Assembly: GCA_951804985.1 (NCBI GenBank)
Contig: OX638132.1
Span: 21,123,529 to 21,187,528 of the forward strand
Direction: 5' to 3'
Source: Dryomyza anilis
Lineage: Eukaryota; Arthropoda; Insecta; Diptera; Dryomyzidae
DNA: 64,000 bases
The notes beneath the pieces were generated by a model that had not been told where the DNA came from, did no database searches, and saw nothing but the letters and a program-made list of their open reading frames with translations. The number at the start of each line of letters is the position of its first letter. Position 1 is the first letter of the stretch. Below, one piece after another: positions 39,801 through 52,634 of the stretch. A program made the position numbers and the translations under genes.

Positions 39801-42800
39801 TTCGTATCTAATGATAAATAAGAAACTGATTTATGGTTATGCAGAGCATAGTTCACAACAACGATCAAAATTACTAAGATTTTTCCATCGGTTCTCATTT
39901 TTAAAATATGCTCTATCAACACAGAAAAACTGAAATGCAGTCAAAACCAATTCCTGCTAATTATATAGAATTGATGTATGAAATATAATAGGAATGAATG
40001 CCTCAAATTTCAGTTCGGTATATATTCTCTAATTTAGAACTGTATTCAATACTCAGAAGTCATACCTAAATAGGTCACAATATTGATTCATAAGGCTTAC
40101 TAATTTTCAGCTGGGAAACATTTATATAAATAACTTTTCAATATAATAGACAACTATAAATTTAATATTATAAATTAATTATTACAATGTGAATTCATGT
40201 TAGCTCTCTGTACCATAGATCTAACCATCTTAAATTTTATAAATAGTTATAAAAAATAGTAGGAAATATCGTCATATCATGTCAAAAGGGCGAATGTGTA
40301 ATTTTTGACATTTGCGTTTTTTTATATTTTAGAATGTAGTTTTTCCTCAAGTATACCGTGCCAAAATCGTGTGTGGTTTTGTTGGATATTTCTAGCCACA
40401 AAAGACAAAACCAATAGGGCGAATTCGAAAAATTGAAAATGTTGTCATGACAAAAGGGCGAATCTTTTCATTTGTTTGCCATAACTTTTTATCGGTATAA
40501 GGTACAATAGTGGTGTAAAGGCATTAATTTTTTGTGTTGAAAACACCTATCCGATCATCATGATTATTTAAACATTTTTTTTTTTAATTTTTATCATTTG
40601 CAAGAACATTTTTTGGCAAATTATTCCCATAGATAGGTGCCTTTAAGAAGATAAAATAGTAGTTTAAAGGCATTAATTATTTGTTTTTAAAGCACCTATC
40701 GATCATCATCATTATTTTAAAATACTTTTTTTTTAATTTTTATCATTTGCAAGAAAAATGTTTGGCAAAATATTTTTAAGTAATTATGCAAATCGATAGA
40801 TGCTTTAAAAACAAACAATTAATGCCTTTACACTACTCATTTATCTTGCACAAATAAAGAGTTATAGCAAAATAACGAAAAGATTCGCCCTTTTGGCATG
40901 ACAAGATTCAAATATCTTCGTTTTTTTGCTTTAACTCTTTATTGGTGCAAGATAAAATATTGGTAAAAAATAAATTAATTGTTTGTTTTTAAAACACCTA
41001 TCGATTGGCATTATTATTTAAAAACCATTTTTCTGGCAAATAAGAAATGGCAAATTAATATTTGGAAAATTACTTTTAAATAATGATGCCAATCGATTGT
41101 TGCTTTAAAAACAAACAATGAATGCCTTTACATCACTATTTTATTTTGTGCAAATAAAGAGTTATAGCATAAAAACAAAAATATTTGCATTTTGGTCAGG
41201 ATATAGCCTCACAAAATCCGTATTTATAATTCAGTCAGTTATTCAAATTCAAAGATATTTTATATACGATATAATAAACGATGAAAAAACCGAAATTACA
41301 AAAAATGGATAAAAATAAATTTTACTAATTTTTAAAGCACTTCAAACTTTAAAATTTGATTTCCCAACATTTTTAAAAATTCGCATTCGCCCCTTTGGCA
41401 TGACAGTGACGATATGATCATGGAAAAACGATTTTCCTCGTGTAACTGGTCGGGCTATGGACGCAATTTCCATTAGAAATTGAGTTATGTGTATGATCGA
41501 GAACTGATATTTGTACCTTGTCATACCCCGACTAGTTATATAACCAATCCATGGCCATGATCATGTTTTCCTTAATAAGGTAAATTTTTACTAAGGTAAT
41601 GTGTTAAATCATTTTCACTTGTATGGATCAGATCATGCTTGAATGGAACTTTATACGTCTCGAGAAATATTTAGTTAATGATATGATAAACACGTGCATA
41701 ATATACTCCTATTAACAAACTCTGCAATATCATGAATTTTTGATGTAAGCTCTTTCCTAATATTGTAAATACTATAATTTAAAAATTTTGTATCTAAAAA
41801 GGTAAAGTTATTAACATGCGCCAGCTTTATGCTACTAAAGTCCAATATGATATATATAAAAAATATATTTATTTTGTTATTAACAACACACAAACAATAT
41901 TCTAGGCCATAATACATGCATATTTTGGACAAGAGATCTGTTTCAATTTAATGGACTTTGACCCCGGTGTACAGAGTGATGATTTTTTGGGCAGGTTGTG
42001 TAATACAATAAAAAAAATATCAATATTTCTTGATAAGTTGCCGTTTATTTCTTATTTTTGTGTTTATTTTATTGAGTTTTTGTTTATTTTCGGTAAATCG
42101 TTCACCTCATTTCCACATATCCGATCTCATTTTCACTTATCCGATCTCATTTTCACTTATCCGATCTCATTTCCACTTATCCGATCTCATTTTCCCTTAT
42201 CCGACATTAGTGTTGCTCTTAGTGCGCATATAATTCATATTTCATTTTTTCACAATATTCGTTTGTACAATTTCGTTCTTGCCACGCCAAATACTAAACT
42301 TGAAATCGTACAGAAGCGAGAAGTATGGGGCCTTGGGTATTTTTTTTTGTTTTTATTATTTTCTAAAAACTGCATGAATTATTTTAAACATTTTGCATGT
42401 GCACCGAATAATGCATGTTTTAAATTTACTTCAATTTAAAATGAACATGTTTTCACTTCTTAATTGTAATTCGCAAAAAAATTCTAAATACAAATATAAT
42501 AAAATAATAAATATGTATTTTATTGCCGCCTTACCGCGCCCTACTAACAACAATAACTAACGCCCTCTGTGCAGGCCGTTGTGGAAGTAACGCAACGGAC
42601 TCTAATTGTTTTCCGACTATTTGACTGGGATCGCACCGGTGACGATGAAACGCTTGGCAGGTTCGACATTTTTATGTTTTATAATTTGATTTGAGAAGTT
42701 TTTAGCTTTTTACAAATATGTTTATTATATATATACTATGCAAATTTATAAAGAAGTATAAACATTAGAATATAAAAATTGTATAATATAACATTTCAGC

Positions 42801-45800
42801 AAATCAAACGATATCTCAACGAAATCGAAACGATATTATTTATGGGCCCAAATTGTAATTTCTCATATTCTATAATTATACGAAAACGATAGGGGTTTTC
42901 GATAAAAAAATAACGTAACTAAGAATAATGTTATTGATTTTTCTCATTATAGATATCAAGTTGATTTTTGATAAACAAATTTAGTTTGTTCAGAATATTT
43001 TGTTTATTAACAAAAAATCATAGAACACACAATTTAAAATAATAATATTTTCAGTTTAATACCGAAAATGTATTATTATATCAAATTTAAAAATTATCTA
43101 TTTGACGATAATTTTTATTAAATTTGATATAATGAGGGATGGATCGAAATAGAACCTGTGTTGGCAGAAATTTTTGAAGTATAGGCTAAAACTCATAAAT
43201 ACTTCAAAATTATTCTAAAACGCAAAAACTCAGGTAAACTTCGTTAATAAGGCCTACCGTTTAAAAAAAAGTCTATCAAAATCAGGAGAATTTATTAGAA
43301 AAATTAAGATGGATAGTGTAATTGAAATATTACTTAAAAATAAAATACATGAATTTTCTACTTTTAGAATAACTACACGCTGCAAAAAAGGGCTCTTCCA
43401 AACATAATTTTGCAGGCATTACATATATCTTTGGAGCTTTATGCAAACAAAAGTATTCTTTCATTTTCAAACATTACTATAATAAGAGCCAAACATATTT
43501 TTGTTTTCGTTCAAACATATTTATGTTCAGAATGAATAATTTTCAGCGTTATTGCAAACATATATATGTTTGAATGTGAAAAACATTTTATTTACATGTA
43601 AACATATTTATGTTTACATTCAATTTTAATGTAAAGTAGTGAATTTAGTACTAATATCTTCTTTACACAATATTCGTTTGTTCACTTTTTATACCCTACA
43701 CTAAGAGTGAAAGGGTATATTCAGTTTGGTACGCCGTTTGTAACACCCAGAAGGAAGCATCTCCGGTATGGAAAAGTATATAAATTCTTGATCAGCATGA
43801 CCTCCTGAGTATTAATGTTAGTGTTACTGAGTGCTAAAAGTAGGCAGCGCTGTTTTTTTTTAATTGTGATATCGTAATGCCAAACATATATATAATCAAA
43901 ATAATGCTATTATTTTTAAATTCGTTGTCACCCAGTAACCATCACGAATAACCAAATACATATAATTCAAAGAACCTTAAATAGCAGAAATATCAAACAT
44001 ACATATATTAATATCTGATGCAAAATATATATTTCTACAGAAACATTAATATAGTAAATTCATGTAAATCCGCGATTAAAGCAATTTATGTTTAAATATC
44101 GTATAATCATATTTCAATCTGAACAAAAAAATAATACAATTCAATTATAATGTAATTAGATATTACTCCCAATATTTATATGGTGATTTCGAATTACGTT
44201 ATAATTACATTCGAGGATATTCAAACAAATCTTTTCTATCCGTGTACAAAACAATATATAAAAAATATAAAACAATAACTATATTTAAATTAAAATTGCA
44301 AATAACATTTTGTCATTTTAGAAATAAAACTAACCAAATATATTTTAGCAAAAACTAAATTTCCAGTTTATTGATTAAAATAATTTAAAAATGGTTGCAA
44401 ATTTAAAAATGATGGAAAATTCGAATGATTCGATAACATATTGAAATCATTGATGTAAAAAGACACAATTTTTAGAACGCATTTTAAAAACATTTTTTCG
44501 AAAGATTTTAAGCGGTCAAGAGGCGGAGTTTGTATCAAATGCTGTCTGTTTACTGCCCGTTCCGAAATTATGCTGGAATCTGCCTTCAAAATTTCGTAAA
44601 ATTTGATATTCTTCAATACGATTCCCACGAACAGCTACTTATCTGTTTGAAAAATCCCTAAAATACCAGAAATTTTCTTTCGGGCTATAATTTAAGTTAT
44701 TCACCGATCGGCATCAAAATTTGACAGGAAATAACAAAATTCAGATATACAGTTATGGAAACTAGGGTATCACTAACACCACGTCTCTTGTCCTAGGATT
44801 ATTTATTAGGACTAAAAAAGAAGGTGTGCATTTTTTTTTTTAATTTGAACAACGGAAACACTTGCCGCAAGTAAAGGGTTTACAATAAGAGCGCTACAAA
44901 AGTTTTTTTTCAAGGGTCAGGGTCGCTACAAAAGTAGAGCGACAGTTACAGCAAACGACGCCATCTTTCTTGCCGCTCTTTTGACATTTCTCTTCAGTAA
45001 AGTTTGCCATTTCATGATGGAAAGATATACGAGCCAAAGAAATATGGCGTCGTTTGCTGTCCCTGTCGCTCTACTTATGTAGCGTCCCTGTTGAAAAACC
45101 CTTTACATTAATGTAATCATAGGATAATTTTCTAAAATATAAACACAAACTATTGACACAACATTTGTACACCCAAAGAACGAATCATTTGGGGCAACCG
45201 TCTTTTTTTGCCAACCGATTTAATTAGTTCTGTCAACATTCGACTGATTCAGTTGTTGCAACACCGCGTATCAGTTCACACAACTAATGAATACAATTGA
45301 CACAACCAATTTGTTTAGTTGTGGTAGCCAATTCAATTATAAGAAATCGGCCATTTTTCCAAACCTTAGCGCTCCAACGTGTTGCAAACACGAAGTCAGC
45401 ATCACAACAGCGTTCCCGAGTTCGGAAATGGCCGATGACTTGTTGTGCTGCTGACTTCGTGTTTGCTGGAACGCTAGGGCTGCTTATATAAATACGACAT
45501 ATAGAAACACAATAGCAAGTATTCTGTAGAATAGCATGTCTTTTGTTGAAGAAAGTATATTTGGGCATGAAAAAACTGAACAGTAATCACGAACAAGTCT
45601 TAAAACAATTCCAAATTTTGTTTTACACGTGGCACGCGCTTCTCCGTAGCACACAAGAAAAAGAGTGAAAAATCTGAAGCGTGTGCGACTGATGTTGTCC
45701 TGCTTTGGCATTGCTTTTATACAAGATAATTGAATTCGCAGTTGAATCAAATAAATATTGGTTGCTACAACCTATTATAACTAACTATCTGTTAAGTCAA

Positions 45801-47676
45801 CTAAATATTGGTTATGTCTCATTTTGAAGTTAGTTGCCGTAGCAATGGAAATAAAAAAGTTGAAAATTGATAGAAAGTTTGTTTCCCCAATCAATGTTGC
45901 AGTTGCTTCAACTAATAGTTGGTTACGCTTCATACTATTGTTTACCATAAATGAATTTCAGTTGAGGCTGACTACATTTGGTAGATGCAAATGAATATTC
46001 GATGAAACAACTGAACTACAAACTAATATTTTTTTGTGTGTATACTAGGGGTTCCAATCCCGAAGCATTTTGGCAATCCCGGGACTTTCGGGATTAGAAA
46101 AATAATCCCGGGATATATCCCGGATTATGTCCCGAATGATTGAAATTTGTATTAGAGGTACCAAATAAGTAAATTTTACACATTAAGTCGGATCGGCATA
46201 TTTTCCCCATAGTTGTAAAAGGTCTTAATTTACATAGTGCTGTTATAGTTTATCACAAGAAAATTTGAGTCGGAAAATAATGCTTGAGTATTGCAGATGA
46301 AGTAAAAAAATTTTAAATCAATATTTTATCATCTAAATAAAGCTGTTTTGGATCGAAGTAGGCTAAAAAATTAGTGATTGAATTTATTATTGTCTTATGT
46401 TGCATCGTCTTTGAAGTTTAAAAAGTTTAAAAATTTTACATTTTCTCAAGTTAAACCTCTCATAAATATAATTGTGTTTATACATTATTTGTAGTTCTGA
46501 ATCAAAATATGTTAACGATCAATTTCTCTGACGTATAGTAAAAAAATTCTAAATTTAATCCAATAATTTAATTTTTACTCATTACATTATATTGTTTATG
46601 ATTTATTGGCGTACGCGCATTGCAACTGAAGGTAAAAAAATAACTTAAAAAAATAATTTTATGTTTCCTTACATGAAATCAAACATTTGTCATCAAGTCT
46701 ATTGAAAAATAATTAAAATATGCAAACGACTGCAAATTTAAAATTTAATAGTTTTAATATTTTCTACACGTTATTTTGATTGGCAATACCGGGATCCCGA
46801 AATGTCGGGATACGGGGATTGAAAGCCCTAGTGTATACCAATCGGAAGGAAACTAATTAAGATTTTTAAAGGATGGCTTACTTTTAATATTTTCCTTGGT
46901 TTATATGAGTTTATTACTGTATAAAACAATCAATAACTCGGAAAATTATCGAAAATCCGATTACATATAATATTGTTCGCAAACAGTTCTACAAGATTGC
47001 TACTCAAAATATTGTTTTGGAATATTTTATATATCGAATCCTAGTACAAATGCAGCTCCTAGTACAATTTTCAATGTCATTGCGTTGTTCAAATTCAAAA
47101 ATAGTTTGCATATCTTATTTTTTATCCCTAATAAACAATAGTAGGGGGTGAGACAACTAAAAATCGAAAACACTGTGAAATAAGTGACACCCTAATGGAA
47201 ACGGCGGTTTTTTCTGATATCTAATATATACTTCTTTAAAACGAAAAGGTACCAGGTTCAAATCATGGTTCTGTCACAATGTTTTTTTTTTTAATTTTTG
47301 GGTTCACTTAAAATTTGAAGTTGATCTAAAATTGTAATTTCGTTAAAAAAGTGTACTATAAAAATATCATTAAATTTACACTTTAAAATTAAATGACAAT
47401 AAATGAATGTACATGTTTAAAAACATAAATGGACAACACCATAGTACCAAAACGAAGCAAATTGTCAAAGGTCAATACACAAAAATAAGTTACACACATG
47501 TTACTTGAGCCGCGCTTATCAGTTATCTACCAACCCTATAAATGTTTCTACACAATTTGCCTAGAAAGATAGACTGCTTACACAGCTTCAATTCTATAAT
47601 TCGTTGGCACAATTTTGTGCGTGTCTCGATATAAGTACGACATGCATTTGTGAAACTTTGTTCTTGCTTCGGCAGA

Positions 47677-47716
<40 letters not shown>

Positions 47717-50700
47717 GGCCCCTGCGCAAGGATGACACGCAAAATCGTGAAGCGTTCCACATTTTTTGCAAATATTTGTAAATTTTAATATTAAAATAGT
47801 TTTATGCATGGCAATTCAAATTTTTAATAATTATTATGGCTAGGATCCGAATGATTGCCACAAACATTTTATAGGTAATAAATTCGGAATACATTATGCA
47901 AAAATGGAATAACATTTAAAAAGTCGTAGACGACTTAATAATTTGGGAGGTTTAAAATATAATTTTATTTTTTAATTTTATTACGTAAGTACGTGTTTAG
48001 TAAATATTAAATTTTATATAAATAACAAAATTTTTACATTCTGCGCAGTAAATGGTATATTTTCGTATTATTGGCAATTATTCGCAGAATTCGAATATAT
48101 TAATTTAAAAAATTCTATGAATAGGTTTACAAGATATCGACCAATAACTTTTCCACCGAGCTTTCAAAAAGTTGGTCAAATATATTTGCAAATATTTAGC
48201 GTTTTAAATAACGGTCTAAAATTGTAATTTTTTTTCGACAAAAATTTAAATTAAAGATACATTTAAAAAATTGGGAAAAATCTAAAAAGCGAGGTGATTC
48301 ACAGTCTGTGATATTCAAAAATTAACCTGCGCCTTTCTTAAGAAATGACGTAAAAATAAAATAAATCTATGGATACATTTGAGGGCCTATACACACGGAT
48401 AGAAAAGTTTTGTTAGAATATGCTTGAATGTAATTATAACGTAATTCGAAATCACCATATAAATATTGAGAGTAATATCTAATTACATTATAATTGAATT
48501 GTATTATTATTTTGTTCAGATTTAAATATTATTATACGATATTTAAACATAAATTGTTTTAATCGCGAATTTACATGAATTTACTATATTAATGTTTCTG
48601 TAGAAATATATATTTTTCATCTGATATTAATATATGTATGTTTGATATTTCCGCTATTTAACACACCCCACGTCAATAAAAGGTTCTTTGAATGAATGAA
48701 TGTACTTGGTTATTCGTGATTGTTACTGGGTGACAACGAATTTAAAAATAACAGCATTATTTTGATTATATGTATGTTTGGCATTACGATATCCGAAATA
48801 AATAACAGAGCTGCCTACTTTTTGCACTCAGTGACACTCACATTAATACTTTTCATATAGTTCACAAGTTATTTTTGGTGGAAGAATTTGAAAAGTACCG
48901 CCAATTACAGTTAATACCAGATAGTGACTGTTTGTGAAATTTCCAATTCATCCGTAAAGTACTGAACTCAAAATAGGAATAATAGATGGTAATAAAATTA
49001 TTAGTTATAAATAAAATATATGTAATAAAAATAAAATATAAGTTTAAGTTTATAATTATAATTATATAATATAAATAAAAAAAATGTAATTTAAAAATAG
49101 GGAAAAAACGAATATTGTGTAAAGAAGATATTAGCACTAAATTTACTATTTTTACAATAAAATTAAATGTAAACATAAATATGTTTGTCAGAACGCCGAA
49201 AATTATTCATTCTGAACATAAATATGTTTGAATGAAAACAAACATATGTTTGACTGTTATTATAATAATGTTTGGCAACGAAATAATACTTTTGTTTGCA
49301 TAAAGCTCCAAATATATATGTAATGCTTGCAAAATTATGTTTGGGAAAGCCCTTTTTTTTGCAGCGTGCAGGATAACTTGATAAAAATGCGAATGCGATG
49401 AAATTTAATTTAAATATATTTTAGTAGATAAGTAATTTGAAGTTCGAAAGTGAGTTAAATTAGTCAACGTACCCAATGACATCACATACAAGATATGTGT
49501 TTACTTTTTAGGATACATAACTCGAGATATGTTCAAATTGAGTTATTAATACCATCGTAATTCTGATATATGAATTAATTATGTGTCAAATTTTGAGACT
49601 GATCCTAGCTGAGATACAAGCAAAAATCCAAAAAGCACTTTTTATTAAATATTTATTTTTATTAAATAAACTTTCGAAAAAAATCAAAAAACAAAAACAT
49701 TTTGCAGACATTTGTTTTATTTAAGTTTTTCATAAATTTGCTAATATAGTTTTTTAAATATTTTTAAAAATAAGTTTCGGAATCAGTTGTAAAACTTAAA
49801 AATGCTCTCCTGAAAAGTTCAAAAATAGCATTATGCTTTTATTTCATATTGCCACAGATATATAGCAATCAATTATAATGCATTTACATAATTTATTTTA
49901 TCCGCAAATGTTAACCATTCATTTTTGTCATTGATAGCTCAGTTTCTTCGAAAGAGTGTAGACTGATTTTGAAATATTACAAACTGTGTATTCCTCGATT
50001 TTTTCCAATTTTTTAAATGAATTTTTTAATTAAAATGTTTGTCAAAAAAATACTTTTTTCAAGTTCATCATCTTAAACTAGTAAATGAATTTAAAAATGT
50101 TGTGAGAAATTTTTATTGGATGTTTAAATACCTTAATACCTTGGAACGTGAGATATTTACAAATATATTTACTTCCTTTTTGAAAGCTTGGTTCAAGGTT
50201 ATTGGCCGATATATTGTAAACCTATCCAAAGAAACATTTTTCAACCATATCTTCGGAAACAAGGAGTCATTTTACATAATACAAAAATAGTCTTAAATGC
50301 TGCGCAAAATACACTCAGAAAAAAATACTATATAAATAATAGTTTTTGACTATTAAAAATTGTCAATAGTATAAATTATTATTTTAATCGGAAAATACCA
50401 TTAAATACTACAAAATACCATGACATTTCCATTGAGTATATATAAAAATATTTATTTTTCGTATACTATTAAATCAATAATTGAGGAGCTCATTTCCAAA
50501 ACGTGCTATATGAAACGAACTCTGTTTTGAGTAAAAGGCGAAATACTGTTACACCATTATAAAGTCAAATTTGAACCAAAGTGTCTTTTACACTTTTAAT
50601 CTTTGTCATATCCTTAGTGTATTCAAGTTTTTAAATTAATCGTTTTTGAACCGTATATATGCTAATAAATGCTTTCAAAATTGAAATAGCGTGTTTCGGA

Positions 50701-52594
50701 AATGAAATCTCACATAGCATTTTTTGGAAATAACATTTTTAAAAGATAGCACTTTTTGGAATTAAAAACTATTTTATTCTGCGTTTGGTTCATGTTTTTT
50801 AATTAGAATAAAGGTAATAGTGATTTATTAAAATTATCCTCGTTCAATAATAATGTTATTTCCACATCAGGATTTAAATCTAAGTATTTCCAATATAAGT
50901 TTCACAAAATCTTATTTGATTTCAACTAGGCATCATTCCTATTACTTTGAATCTAATATTTTAAATGTTTTTAAATTAGAACAACCCTGTTTGTCAGACT
51001 TTGTCAAACAAGGAGTGGAATGTTTCCAGACAGACTTTTAGTGTAACATATTTTTATTCTTGAAAAGGCATTTGTTTCAATATTTTGACTTCAAGCAAGC
51101 GTACAGAAGAATTTTTTCTGTTTGTAGTATATTTTTTTTCAATGTTCTCATCAATTTTCAATAAGTTGACATATTTTTCAACTTTCCGCAACAAGTCTTA
51201 ATTTTTGGTTTTCGACGAGATAGACTTAACTTGTAGCTCATATTGCAGTGTAGTTTTGGTTCTGATTATATAGAAAAAAAAAATATGTTTTTATGATGTT
51301 CAGATTTAATTTTGGCTTTATAATTATCTCTTTGGTTATAATTCTAAACGTACGACGCAATTTCATTACATCCTCTGTCCGACTGATATTCTGTCTATCG
51401 GTAGAAGTTAATATTTTCTATGTCGCATAAATTATGGGCGATATTGGTAACCATATTTGCACTTTATTTTTTTAAATCGAATAGGTATGAGTGTCCTTAC
51501 TTTGATTATAATACGTTTTCGTTCTATAGCACGTTTTGGAAATGTAATATTCTCCAAATAGAATATTTTGGAAATAAAATTGTATGTAGCACGTTTTGGA
51601 AATAATATTTTCGAAATATAGAATGATTTGGAAATAAAGTGTTATTTTGAAGTCAAATAACTTTGCAAATGGTCTACTTAGAGACCTGATTATATTTTTA
51701 CTGATTCGACACCTAGGGACGAACAAAACTACATAAATAACTTTTTTTCGATTTTTGACTGGATGGCACGTTTTGGAAAGGAGCTCCTCAATTGTCCCAT
51801 TGACCAATTTTAATGGGATTTGAGGGAATTATTTCTGGGTGTAGCTGTTATGTAGTGTAATAAAAATATAAAAAAATAAAAATAAAAACCACGACGGAAC
51901 CGTGATTTGAACCTGGATCAAACACGTTGAAACGCATAAGATCCAGGTTCAAATCACGGTTCCGTCGTATTTTTTTTTATTTATTTTTATATTTTTTTTA
52001 TTTATTATATAAATAAACTTTAAATTTTGACTTAAATTTATCCAAAAAAAATATTATTTATTTTTCTTGCACTTTAAATTAAGCTGTAAAGAATAATCAT
52101 TTCAATTTATTAAAAAATGTTTTTTTTATTAATAAAAATTTTAATTCTTAGCCAATAAATATGGTATACAAATAATTGGAGATATAATAAAGTATACTTA
52201 GGCTGAAAATACGTTTCTTTAGTTATAACATAAAAATGGTTTAAATTATCGACATAAAATATGAACATAATAAATTTACTTGTTTAGAAACGCAGCACAT
52301 AAGTGAAAAGAAAACAAGAAATGGGATAAAAGAAAATGTGACTCAAACACAAACGCTGGCTTGAGCCGCAGGTAGCAACACACTCAATAAAAGTTTTCAC
52401 CTAATTTGTTACCCTCAAATGATAGAATATATTATAGAAACAAAACACTATAAATAAAAATGTTTCTACACAATTTACCTAGACAGACAGATTGCTTACT
52501 CAGCTTCAATTCTATAATTCGTCGGCACAAATTTGTGCGTGACTCGTTATAAGTACGACATGCATTTGTGAAACTTTGTTCTTGCTTCGGCAGA

Positions 52595-52634
<40 letters not shown>

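Noticed and set aside
41951..42439. 162-residue ORF
   Set aside because: Starts inside Esyt2 exon 6b and reads past its donor through the 20-bp repeats; only the exon part is coding.
47523..47771. Minus-strand ORFs over the U6 genes (also at 52432)
   Set aside because: They are antisense to identical U6 sequence and its promoter, so the shared protein is a shadow of the RNA gene.
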